Assembly: GCA_036850595.1 (NCBI GenBank)
Contig: CM072153.1
Coordinates: 11,612,169 to 11,676,168, forward strand
Direction of reading: 5' to 3'
From: Rhyacichthys aspro
Lineage: Eukaryota; Chordata; Actinopteri; Gobiiformes; Rhyacichthyidae
DNA: 64,000 bases
Within the stretch, counting starts at the first letter, position 1. Each line of letters begins with the position of its first letter. The position numbers and the translations under genes were made by a program. Shown piece by piece: positions 1-12,233 of the stretch. Under the pieces are notes generated by a model. The model worked only from the letters and a program-made list of their open reading frames with translations. It ran no database searches and was not told the DNA's origin.

Positions 1-1559
1 GTCTGCTGTGCTGAAAACAATATAAATGCTCTGGGTTCATTTAAGGTAATTTGCACATGTGCATGGTTATATTACAAAACAACACTCCACATCAGCTCCT
101 GCTATTGTTTGTTCATGAATAATCTCACTATATCACAACAGATCTTGCCCTCAGTGATATGCCAGACAAAGTTTAGAATAGACAAATACAGCATGGATAT
201 TTTAATAATGTTTCTCCAAATCAACCAGTGTCATTTATGGTGTTGCAACAACAAAAGGCTCAATGACACCAATAGCTGTCAACACACAAATTCAAACATA
301 ATAATGATAAAATGTTATGCTTATTGTTTGATTTTTCTTTGCCAACAATTTTTTTTTTTTTGAATACCCAGGAGATAAGTAGTGGAATTTAGTTTAATTT
401 AGTTTAATTTAACCTTTGTTTTTGCTCAACTGCTGGTCTATTTTTGACTAAATCTCAATTGTATTTTTTTCATTTTAATTTGCAAGTTCGATCTGTACAG
501 TTACTAGATTTGCTATATACACTATTCATACTTTAATGTACTTTAAACATGAACAATAAAAGTGACATTCCACCACAGACATACTGCATGTTCATTACTC
601 AGATTACCTATATCGACCGGTCAATACACTGTGTCTGCACAAGAAGGAATACAAGCAACAACAATCCCACACAGACAATTCAATAATAAGCTATCAAGAT
701 GTTGCCTCCATAAGAGCTGTAACAAGCTTCTTTTTTCTAACCTACAAGCTAAATAAACAGCTATTCTTCATCCCAAAACTAAAACCGCTGTAATCCGATC
801 TGGTCTGTCTCCCTTCCTTCAGTCCATACAAATTGGCCGCTCTCATCGTATGACGTGATCTTTTAATAAATGCTTCCAGTGGAAACTCTCCCTCGGTCTT
901 GCGCACACAAAACAGTATTGGCAGACGAGGACGGCATATGGCGATAAGCAGTTTGTGTTGGTGCGTATAATGACAGGAAGCACAAATTGAGCATATTCGT
1001 GTCGTGGATGTGTGTTTTGGAAAGAGTCTGTCGGAGTGTGTATGGAGCAGCTTGGATTTTCCCGATCAGATTACATAACAGTAGGAAGCTGGAGTGCCCC
1101 GGCCGGTGGAAGCCAAAAAGCCTCCTCACTTCCACACACAAACCGCTCAGACGCCATTAGTGTCTGCGTATCGGAGCTTATTGGAATTCTGTGTACCTCG
1201 GTGTAACTCCACAGACACAATTACATTATGTATTTCATTTCAAATTTCCAAAGACAGGTCTTGGAAGATTAAGGTACAGTGTCTTGGCAGCAATACTAAA
1301 ACTCTTATGTAACATTTACCTTTACCTTCGTGTGCAAAAATAACAGATGGCTAAATACTTTCCACCTCAGCAACACAAAAAACACAATTGATGATGTGAC
1401 CTTAACGAAGGAGCGCTGGCATCTATTAGTGTTTGGTGAATTCCAGCGCTGAATGGGACTAGAAAAAATACAAAAAGTCGACTGCAGACTACACAAAAGC
1501 GTTCTACAAACATACCGTGATTTGCTCAACAGGACAAAACCAATCAGAACTCAGCTGCA

Positions 1560-1780
1560 CCGCAACTCACTCAAATCCAGCTCGTTCAGTGTCATCTGGA
1601 GAGCACTTGACCGTAACAATGAGCAGCTGACACGCACGCCTTGTGATATCGCACGTAATGAGACTTTAATTAATATTCAAACAGCAGAGGTGCACACATC
1701 ATCGCTCCGGCCTTGGAATTATCGCTCAGGACGTTCACGGCAAAATTGGGAATTACCATTTCCTCATATAAGCAAGAGGA
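1560..1780. promoter_or_regulatory. Candidate intronic regulatory block
   Basis: A repeat-free block of balanced composition that includes GAGACTTTAATTAATATTC and a run of unique sequence just before the first CA microsatellite. This is weak, texture-based evidence. Confidence 0.22.
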
Positions 1781-1794
1781 AAAACCTGCCCATA

Positions 1795-1817
1795 ACACAC
1801 ACACACACACACACACA
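1795..1817. repeat. (AC)n microsatellite
   Basis: Uninterrupted AC dinucleotides. Confidence 0.97.
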
Positions 1818-1956
1818 TTCGCACACCTCTTTTTTAGCTCGTTAGCAGGGATGAGCGTAATGAATGCAGGGTATATTTGTGTTTAGAATCTTAATTGAAA
1901 GCTTGAAAGTGGCCAACAGGGAATAAGACTAATCACTGTGTGTGAATAAACCATCA

Positions 1957-1984
<28 letters not shown>
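1957..1984. repeat. (AC)n microsatellite
   Basis: Uninterrupted AC dinucleotides, about 14 units. Confidence 0.97.
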
Positions 1985-1987
<3 letters not shown>

Positions 1988-2635
1988 GGATAACATTAAA
2001 AACTCAAGAGTGGTCCATTCCTCCCCCTGCCCTCTTAACTCTTCCTGTTTTCCTCCCCTCTCTCCCTGCATCCTCACATCTGTGTACATATGTAAAACAC
2101 GGCTACAGCCCCCCGGACGCACATCAACGCCACGCCAATGTGTGTTAATCTATCCGCGCGCTGCCTCAAACTATAGCAGATGACAACGTGGAGTTATAAA
2201 AGTCTTTTATAGCGGGTTTGGGCACGGCCTAATTAATTACAGTACAGGGACTTTGGCTTTTATTACAGGTGGTTTTGAATCAGATTTATGGCAATGTTAG
2301 GTGTGAATGGGTAGTTTTGAACAATTAAGACAAATGTGACTGTAAAGCAGCAGTCAGAAGAGAAAGATTGATTAACTTACAGTTGGTGCATTTCTGAACT
2401 AACTCGGTAGGGAAATTAAAGGTGGAGTAGGCAATATGTTCAATGAAAGGATGTAAAAAAAAAAGAAAAATAAACAAATAATAGTGACCCCTTCATTAAA
2501 ATGTGGTTCAAATGAAGAAAGTCGTTTTATGAGGCTGTAAAATGCAACAAACAACCAATGAAGATCATGTCCTTGTAAAAATCTTTAAGCAGTTACCTAC
2601 ATTACCTTATTGTGTCTTTAACACCAATCGTGCAG

Positions 2636-2790
2636 GGTATACCTCAGGATCAATTCGCACTTGTATTTACACCTATGCCTAATTTGGAGTCACCAATTTG
2701 ACCACCTAATCATTCATGTTTGGACAAAGGGAAATTGATTTTACACACAAAATACAAACATCCGTGTCCAATCCAGGTTCAAAGGCAGGT
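2636..2790 (+). repeat. Decayed dispersed fish repeat
   Basis: The order TTTACACCTATGCCTAATTT, GGAGTCACCAATTTGACC and ATTCATGTTTGGACAAAGGG is a diverged version of a widespread fish repeat. That repeat normally reads 'cacctatggacaatttagagtcaccaatt… catgtttttggac'. The region also has a weak B-box-like CCAGGTTCAAAGGCAG. The family assignment (L2-type 3' end or V-SINE relative) is uncertain. Confidence 0.5.
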
Positions 2791-3171
2791 CTGTATCCAG
2801 GGCTAATCACCACAGCAACCGTAATCAAGGCTCTGATCTAGTTGTCAAGGTGATGGAGAGAGGGTCACCCCTGATGGCTCCTCTTTTCATGAATGATTTC
2901 TGCAATGGTTCCCTGCCTTCTCTATTGCAACCAGTGTTAATATTTTTGATGTTAAATGTTCTTTGTGAAAGTATATACAGTATGGAATAGATAGATAAAA
3001 TGAAACTGTTTGCAGTCTACATATAGACGCCATATTGGAAATGTCAAGAATGCACATAGACTAGACTTGTTTTTGGCATTTTTAGGTAAATCATAAACAT
3101 GGTATTTATAACTTTTAAGATTGGTACTCTTTAGGTTGTTTATATTTGATCAAAGTCAGGTGAATCTATTG

Positions 3172-3811
3172 CAGTGGCTCTCAAACTGTGGTGTGAGTAC
3201 CACTGATGGTACTTTGGCTTTGTTGAGTGGTACTAAGGCAATCTCAGGAGTTTTATTTTTCAGATAATATAATAATACATTTAATCAATGAATTATTTGT
3301 TTATTTTGGGCCATTATCTCAAACAGTATTGCAGCTCTGCTTGAAATCTGCTTTAACCATGGGCTCAGTCCTACTTTACTCCTTGTGTAGTTCCCTTAAA
3401 CAGAATGCAAATGGTATCACAAGAAACTGCTCATATCCCAATAATATTATGGTCTTCAATTTTACATTTACTCTTTGTATTTCAAAATAATTGTCTAAGT
3501 TTGACCAGTGGAACTTCCAGATCCTTGTTTCTCTATATATTTCATGTCAATTGAAATTTTACTCTGTCAAATGGAGCATTCATGTAATGTATGTTGTTTT
3601 ATTATCACAATATCCACCATAGCTATTGTATATCACATGTTTTCGCAATGTGGTTGTATAGTAGTAATACTAAATAATATTCATATTGTAATGAAAACAG
3701 CCATGCTAAAACTTCTGTATACGTGTAATACATTACAGAAGTATTGGAGAAGTACTATTATACTAATATTTCATGAGATGCTACTCAATGAGAAGAGTTT
3801 GAGAATCACTG
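3172..3811. mobile_element. hAT-like non-autonomous element with terminal inverted repeats
   Basis: The left end CAGTGGCTCTCAAACT and the inverted right end CAGTGATTCTCAAACT match at 14 of 16 bases. The left end continues into GTGGTGTGAGTACCACTGATGGTAC, a sequence type seen at the ends of dispersed hAT elements in fishes. The 640 bp interior is AT-rich without a transposase. A clear 8-bp target duplication is not preserved; ATCTATTG and TTCTATTT are only similar. Confidence 0.65.
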
Positions 3812-5586
3812 TTTTCTATTTGAAAACATACGCATGCTAAATGTCATATCTATAGCTCACAAAATCTGACTGAAAACAATGGTACGTTTTAGTAACTACC
3901 CATCCAAGGTCATATCCAAATTCCATACAATCTGTTTTGCCTCATCAATTAGGTGACCTTTGTTGACCTCCCTGTTATGAAAGGTGCATTCCAACACAAA
4001 TTCACTTTCAAATCCATCTAGCAGCCCTCTGACAAAAAGAGACATTGAACTAAAATGTATACATTAACTATTTAGCTGCATTTGTTGTACATCTATCTAA
4101 TCCAAACCTGTTTACTGGTCTATGTGTGAGTCTGTTTGTAGTGTCGACCACTTTGCCATGCAGTGTGCGTACATGTGTGTGTCTTTCTTTAATCTGCCGT
4201 CCCAGGGGAAGCCAGGGGGAGCGAGGCAGGCTTATCCCCGCTGCATCTCCCAAATACCACTAAAAAGCCAATCTCCATTCCACAACAACAATATTAACTC
4301 ACACACACAAACACACACAAAACACACGCGCGCATAAACCAGAGAGCGAGCCCTTTGAGACGTGTTTAATTTTCTGTGCGGCTAATCCCACCTTGAAATC
4401 CTGCGAAAAAACAAATGTGGTCATATCCAATCAATAATCAACTAAAAGAGGGTTAAATGTACACTTTGATATTCAAGTCTTTGGTTCTCGTGCTGAGGTA
4501 GATGTGGCTGTAAAGCTGACAGAGGAAGAAGAAGAAGAGGGAAGAAGGGATGAGGAAGGAGGAGAGGAGCAGAGCCAATAAGAGCTCACAGCAGGATGCT
4601 AATAATGCAGCTCCAGCTGTTCCGGTTAACCTGCAAACTGCCCATCTGGACCCAGAGAGAGACAGGGAGATATATGAGAGGCAGGGAGACCGTCAGTGTG
4701 CCAAGGGTGAGTACACGGCATCCTTCATAGTGAGGCATTGAAAAGTTTCAGATTACAGGAGAAATTGAGACATGACGGTTGTATTATTAGTTGTCATATA
4801 AAAATAGACTATGATAATAAGTCTGAGATGAATATAGAAGAGTAGATGCTGCATTGTACTTCGCCTTATTGTGTTTTTTGTAAATCTTCTTTCCTAACAT
4901 AATAAGGAAGGTTATGCTGGTAACTTTGTGCTTGTAGACGGTCAAATAAAGAGTTTTGCATGTATTGTGTGTGATATATTGCAATGACAATACATTTTTA
5001 AAACAATGTGAAGCTTTTCACAGTGTACGATTTTGTTCATATTTATCCAAGTGATAAATACCTAAACAATAAAAGGTATTTCCTAATTTACACTTGTATG
5101 TACTATTTAATGTTAACTCATTCATCGCAGTAAAGAGGCATTTGAAAATTAACCAGTATTGTAGCTGTTTACCTGTGCTATTGGAGCAGTCAGAGAGGTG
5201 CAAGAGTCATTTTCGTTTAGTTTACAGCGAGCCTTATGTGAATACAGCACTCAAAATATACTACACTAACTATGTGTCCAAACAGAAGCATACAATACAT
5301 ATAAATTATGTCAGTTCAACAGAAAATACAAGTCTCATTTTCTGTATTGACCTCTCCAATATGGCGGCACTGCACAGGTACAAAACAGTGTATGGACATA
5401 TGAGTGAAAAAGATGGATTGAACGCTGGCCATATCCTCAGCTGTACTGGACAAGTGGACACGCACACACATATATAGATATCTACAGAGCCACGCTGTAG
5501 GAGTGACCTTGGTCCAGCCTGTCTGTCCTAGCCCCCTGCCCTGTCCAGCCCCGTCCCCCGCTGAGAAACCCTGCCTGATTCCCACT

Positions 5587-5601
5587 CACACACACACACA
5601 C
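5587..5601. repeat. Short (CA)n tract
   Basis: About seven CA units. Confidence 0.9.
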
Positions 5602-5825
5602 GTCACAGTGCCGTTCCGGTCCGTGCCAAACTGACCCACGCTGCGGCCACACAAACAATACAACAAACAGACCAGAATAGCAGGGTACAGTGGAAAAGAA
5701 TAGACCAGTGAGTGAAGCTGGATTTGGTTTTATCGATTCCAAAACTTGCAAAACGCATTCAACTTCAACACAAAAGACACGCAGCCAGCCAACTCTTAGC
5801 CTCCCTAAAGCACAAGTGGATCGCC

Positions 5826-5853
<28 letters not shown>
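5826..5853. repeat. (CA)n microsatellite
   Basis: About 14 uninterrupted CA units. Confidence 0.97.
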
Positions 5854-5857
<4 letters not shown>

Positions 5858-6365
5858 GAAGCACGCAGAGAGTGGTAGCATGCTAATGAAGACAGTAAAT
5901 CACCACTAGGTCATGTGTGGAAAAGCCTGCCAGATACCTGCATCCACGGCTAGAGACGTCCCTCGGCCGCGCGCTGCGTCTGAGCGAGTGTGTGCGCCGG
6001 TGTGTGGGTGGGAGATGCCTGTTGGCTGTAAACATGAACGCTACGAGAAAACCGATCGGGTACAGAAAGCCGCAAAATGGCCAAAGAAAATGGATCTATC
6101 AAGAACAAGAAAAAAAAGTTACCTGGTTACCAATTGTGACCGTTTCTGAAGGAAGGTATAAGAACAACATTCCACTAAATAAACAATATTCAGTTTGATG
6201 AGATTATTTTCCACGTCAAGTCAATTCACTCTGACTTTAACAACCATATTTCAGGTTTTCCTAACCATGCGGGAATACTGACAATTTAGGGACAGCCAGA
6301 AAGACACAAACTACTTTTTAAAGTCCCTCGAGAGTAGTTCCGGTTGATTATTAGTCTTCAAGTTC

Positions 6366-6600
6366 AAACTAGTCGAGTAGCTCAGTTGGCCGCTAAGTTC
6401 GAGAGTTTGAACACTGGGCAGCCGGATAAGGTCAGTGTGGGTCTGAGTGATCAGGGAAAAGAAAAAACAGCAGCTAATCAAGGTTACATTTTAGTGAAAA
6501 GGCTCGTCCAGCTGAGAGCAACCAGGTGATGATGGAGGAGCACAATCACCTCTGAATCACCAGCACCGAGGTCTGTCACGTAAAAAAGAAATAAAGTGAG
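6366..6600 (+). mobile_element. Possible tRNA-derived SINE relic
   Basis: TAGCTCAGTTGG at 6378-6389 fits the pol III A box exactly. A weak B-box-like GAGTTTGAACAC follows about 16 bases after it. The downstream body has no recognised family and ends near AAGAAATAAAGTG. A chance A-box match cannot be excluded. Confidence 0.4.
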
Positions 6601-7925
6601 AGCACGCCTTCTGCAGTCTACCTGCCCAAAACCGATAGCTGCTTTAACAATAGACATATATGTTATCTTACAGTATCAGTAATTAATACATTCATTAACA
6701 CTGTATTTTAAATCACACTGCAAAGTTATTTTCTGTTATTTTTCATCTTTTCGCGAATCCTAATGTTTTCTGTGTTATTATGACGCCACATGTTATTACT
6801 GCATTATTATCATTATATTACAGAGCTGTAATCTGTAGCGTGCCCCTTTTCAACCACTGCTACAATGGCATTAACCATTTAAAAGGAAACAATAGCACTT
6901 TTAAAAATAATACTGTCTTTAAATGATAAAAGTAAATAGCATTTCATTCTCTCACACATAAACACTCAAAAAAGACCCTCACACAAACACACTGTCAGCC
7001 TCAAATACAAACAACTAAATAAATGAACACAATGCTATTAATGATTCTGAGGCGGGAATCAAATATACATGTGCCTTGAGATTGGTGCGAGCGCGTGTGC
7101 GTGTGCACGTGGGTGTTTGTGTCGACGGATAAAGAGAATCCCAAAAGAGAGACGGGAAGACAGACAGAATGGAGAAGACCGACACAGAAACAGTATGGAA
7201 AAATATCAGACTTAAAGTCAGTTGTGTAGCAGTTTTACCATGTTCTCTTTCACACACATTTCATATTATAATGGCGTTATAAAGCAAAAACCATCCCCAT
7301 CTCCATTAACATCTTATAAATGGTGACCAAGAGTCTAAATGGAGCCTAAAATAATCCATTTTCATTTAAAAATCAATCCTTTTTGCTGCATTTTCACATA
7401 GCGTCCAAACTACACTGTATTAGAAACACTAAAAACAGACCCAAATTAGGTTGAATTGATTTGGGACGAATTGGTGGACATTAAAACAGTTTTGTTCCAC
7501 TCTTGTCGACTGAATTAGAACACAAACACAGGCATTAGTCCGGGTTTTCAGAATGCACACTAACATTAAAACACAAGGCAAATTCAAATTCTGCATCATT
7601 TTAAAAATTCCCAGTCTGAAAACCCTTATATCTAGTATGTGTTGCATTATGCCACAGATAGCAGCACTGCCATTGTCTTCAGGCTCATATTAAAATGTCT
7701 CTTGTGAATGTAATAAGCATGAAGAAGCTAATGGGAAGTACATGACAGCAGCATTAGGATTAAAGCTCCGTCTTGCCGCGCTCTGAAACGCACATCTCCG
7801 GCACATGCACAGACAGACGCTCGGTTGAAAAGTCTTCCAGTCTACTTAAGAGTTCACATGCAGAGCAGCAGCCCTACTGGGAATCACAGTTTAGCCCTCT
7901 TCTTTCACTCGTCAACTCAGAGTAC

Positions 7926-7969
7926 ACTCACACACACACACGTATACACACTCACACACACACACACAC
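7926..7969. repeat. Interrupted (CA)n microsatellite
   Basis: Two CA runs broken by CGTATACACACT. Confidence 0.95.
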
Positions 7970-9360
7970 GAGCCAATCTCCGACAGTCACACACACTTTA
8001 AACACGGCCGTTCTGTCTCTCTGTCAAGGCTTTAGGTTATACCATTAATTACATCTGACACCACTCCTCGTGTGTGTGTGAGCCAGTGTCTACGATACAT
8101 CCCCCGGGGGCTGGAGTAGGGAAAGTGAGGTTCAAAGACCCCCTGCCAGAATGCTAAATCAATATTAATACATGCTTACACACTCGTGCACACACAAAGA
8201 GATGTCAGCGCCGTGGTTAGAAGGCATTGTTTCATTGTCTCCGTGGTGCTGTCCTTCCTTCTCCTGTCTCTATCAGACTTTCTTATTACTTATCTTTATC
8301 GTTCTACCTGTCTCTCTTTTTTAATCCATTCTTCTCTCTGAAATCTCAGCTCGACAACTATCGCGTGATGAATAGTGCTGGAAGTAGAAACTAGTTTTGG
8401 GTTTTTTTGTTCTTTTTACACACTGAATTTATGCAGCAATATTCACTCTACACAGTTTTGACACTGAGCTTTGTTCATTCGACGGTGTGTCGCCATGAAC
8501 CGCCGCAGCATCATGTGAACCATACATTAACACTAGTTTGCATTAACTGGAGCGTAGTCTTACACAAGTGAGAATAATGGGCTCATTTGTAGGTACACTG
8601 CAGCTGGAGTCAGAGACACCGTCTAATGCTCATACATGTTACTAATTGGCCTTCCAGCCAACCATGCTTGACCAAACATCGCCTCATGGCTGACTTCATG
8701 GCAGAGGCTACACCGTTCGCATCTCTCTTTTATTACAGTCTATTGTTTTCGTCCTGGCTCTCAATACTAATCGACGTCAAAATAACATCTGTCAACTCCT
8801 GTACAAATACACCTGACAGACGCAGCTGATGTCTGGACACTCCAAAAACAAAAAAACGCTCCACCTATCAGACCGAAAACAGTGGAAAAGTGTTTTTTTT
8901 TGGCTCGTCGGAGCACATCTGGGCGTAGAGTGCTCTCTTTGATGCAGATGTGAGCTTTTAAACATCGTGAACGAGTCACACCTGGATACAGCGGAGACAA
9001 ACAGCAAATAAAAACAAATTACCCATGTGCGCAACAACAAAATATGACATTTGTCTAATTAGAAACATTGAAATGATATGAAAAATGACTGGATTTTTTG
9101 TATAAATTCATAAAAAACTATGGATTAAGGAGCGTGATTTCCTTTGTAGCCAACTTATGTTATCACAAAGCATTCTTTAGTTCAATAAAAGTGTAGTGAC
9201 TGACCAAAAAACGGACAGCATGGCAAAGAAACTCGATCTTTTAATTAACTTTGATAGAAATGACTCCACAGAAACCCCTGCTCCTTCACTCTCTATATTT
9301 CCCCAACTTACTCACACACAATGGCAAGAGGGGTGGGTGGCGCTACCTGCGTGGCCCCAG

Positions 9361-9680
9361 GAAACTGAGATGAGGACCCTCCTAATGACTTAATTGAGCT
9401 AATTAACAATGATAAGATGTCCAATCAGCACGCTCGCTTCCTGAAGGCTCTTGTTAGGAGCTAATTAAAGAGCCAATCACAGCGGGAGAGGTGATGGCGC
9501 TGCGTCACAGTAACGGGCCTCGGCGCGGCGCACTGATTGAAGGAGAGCTCAAAAGGAACAATTAGAAATAGGCAATAATTCGAGACGTCACTGTAGTTTC
9601 TTACACTGCGGCGAGTGCGGTCCATTGTTAAAGTTTGGACCAAAACCATAAATACTGTCATTTGCATGCTACGTGTTGCT
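9361..9680. promoter_or_regulatory. Candidate intronic enhancer (homeodomain, CCAAT, SOX and POU-like sites)
   Basis: A complex-looking block without simple repeats. GAGCTAATTAA occurs at 9396-9406 and 9458-9468, and each copy is followed by CCAATCA (9421, 9473). Farther on are CCATTGTT (9622-9629, SOX-like) and the octamer ATTTGCAT (9660-9667, POU-like). The dense, ordered sites resemble developmental enhancers. Conservation cannot be tested here. Confidence 0.4.
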
Positions 9681-11722
9681 CCTTCTGTTATTTACACTGC
9701 AGAGGATGACTCATACCTCTTCCTCCCTCAGTCACTGATATGTTTACAACCACTATCACTACTTTGCGTCTTGCTGTAACAACTGCCCTATAGTCGGAGC
9801 CCATTTTCTCCATCATTACCTCTATCATCACAGTGTCTCCTCCTTGTACAGCCCCTCCCGCCCTTCCCTCGTTCCTCCTTTCCCTCCACATCCTTGTCTT
9901 CCAGGGGTAGTGTTCATGCGGCGTGGAGTCCTCTCTCCCTCCCTCGGTCTGTCTCTCTATCTGGGCTCCACGCTGCGCCGGTTTAATTGCAACAGCACCC
10001 TCGTGAGCCGCTTGGACACTGTATGTGTGCAGAGAGTGGAAGTGAGGGGGAGATGGGAAGGAGAGCCCTCCTCGGAGTGTTCAAGGATAAGCAGCGGGGA
10101 GCCGGGCCACCTTCCTCCATCCTCTTCCACCTTGTTTTACATTTCTGCTCCGAGTGCACCGTTACTCTACTTTCACAGCCATGACATCACCCATCGCTGC
10201 TTCATAATCATATACAACATTAATGACTGGCCTTATATACTACAGTGTCACTGGCAAATTCACAACGCATCAGAAAGCACGACAAACTTTACGGAGCGTG
10301 AAGTGATATTGGAGAATCATCCCAGTTCATCCCAGAGGCACAACAATAGCATAAAATTAGCCTTAGCCACAACAATGCTAGTGACGCTAACAGCAAACTA
10401 GCACTACAATTTAGAAACCACTGCAACCCCTACAATGCACTTTCCCCCATTCCCCCTCACATGTTTGACTCCACCCCTGTTTGACTCCAGCCCCTTTTCC
10501 TCCACTCATTGGCCCCTCACTGAAACCGCCGCCCCCTCCTGGTCGGACCTCCTGTGACGCCCGTGGAGACGTCCTGTCAGCCCTTCACTCCTCTCCTTAA
10601 TCAGCTGTCAAATATCACACAGTCAGCCTCTCGTCTTCCCCTCGGTCCTGCCCCATGGGCCCGTGCCTTCTGTGGAGATGCACACGGCAACATGCGTGTC
10701 ACTGACCGCACACACAACAACACAGGCGGTAACAAGAGGATTTGTCTTTGTCCGTCATACTCTTTAACTACTCGAGCTCTCCATACATTTTAGAAATCGA
10801 TTTTTTTCTACGCTGAATTTCAAAGACTCTTGGTAGATTTTCAGACCATTTTTGAAATTATAGCAATACAAGGCTGTACAGATTTTAGACGGAAGATATC
10901 TACAGTGGTTTCCAAGTGCCAGACTAAATTTGAAATTTACATACAAATTTTAAATAACATCGAAAGTGTATTTTATGTTTACAGGTTTAAACTTGAATTC
11001 ACAAAAAAATCTACTACTTAAAAATGTCAAATAAATAAATTAATAAAAAAAATTAACAAATAAAAAAATATATTTTTTTAATATTGTTTTTCAATCAATA
11101 AATTAGCACTGATGTAGAAGTGGGCTGAGGATATATATATTTTTTAGTGTTTAAAAAACAAAATTTAAACTTTTACCAACATATTCCCTGATGTTAAGGA
11201 CTTTGCTAGAATGAAATTAATTGATTTCTACAAAAACTTAAAAAACAGCCCAAAAATACACTATTACCTTTGTAGCTTTTCCCAAAGAAATGAAAAATCT
11301 CAAGAAATGCATTATTTCATTCATCTGTTCAGCAACACTAGTCTGGATTCATGTCTTACATTCTATTATCACGTACAATACGCTGTATTCTTGTGATTTC
11401 CATTTCTGGATTTGAATGTCGACATGTTTCTGTTTTTTTTGTTTTTTTTTGTTTTTTAATCCAGATCTGGAAATTACTCAAATCATATTCCATATTCCAT
11501 CATGTCCATGAACCCTGGCCACTCTCCCACTCTTGACATTGTTGATGAGGCGTTCGGACTGCTTTAGTAAACACGGGTAGCATCGATACAGGCGGGCAGC
11601 AGTTCGAGATGGGTGCCCATAAATCAGGCACAGTTCATGATGATGGAGAGCTGGTGTTTCCCTCTTAATGACAGCAAAACACTTGGCCACTCTGTCTATC
11701 TGTCAACACCGCTGAGTGCATA

Positions 11723-11742
11723 TGTGTGTGTGTGTGTGTGCG
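11723..11742. repeat. (TG)n microsatellite
   Basis: About nine TG units followed by CGCG. Confidence 0.95.
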
Positions 11743-12213
11743 CGCCAGTGCATGCCGTTTATTAATTCATTTATCTGCTAATGTTGTGCAGCTGGGGAGA
11801 GGCAGATAGTGGGATGTGGGGGGTTTGGACGAGAGGAAGAAAAGGTTGGAGCGATATAATGATGAGTCCGGAGTGAATGAAATGTGGAATTGTTTAATCA
11901 CCTCAGCTGCTGTTGCTCTATCCAGACACATGCACACTTGTCTAAATGATTAGTCATTAGCCAATGAACCCACTGGCAGACAGACAGGACACAATACATC
12001 CGCACAAAGCCATCATCGGAGTCTCAGAGAAAACAAACAGTGACCAAACACCCATTTAGAATTGCTCTCATCTTGGACAGTCAACAGCAGGTGAGGCGAG
12101 CAGCGGCGCCTTGGTGAAGTTTTGGAAGGAAACCCCGGAGAAATACAGTAAGTACGGGGAACTTTCTCAGTAGTATCAAGACTGGTGGTTTTGGGGGTTC
12201 TTTGTATGTGTGC

Positions 12214-12233
12214 TTGTGTGTGTGTGTGTGTGT
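12214..12233. repeat. (TG)n microsatellite followed by a T run
   Basis: About ten TG units, then a poly-T stretch to 12246. Confidence 0.95.

Noticed and set aside
4515..4570. GAAGAAGAAGAGG purine tract as an acidic coding exon
   Set aside because: Simple purine repeat. The surrounding frame shows no relation to the znf423 N-terminus and lies on the wrong strand.
9844..10401. 185-codon open frame on the plus strand
   Set aside because: Pyrimidine-rich DNA gives a Ser/Pro/Leu-rich translation. No motif, and it lies inside the znf423 intron.
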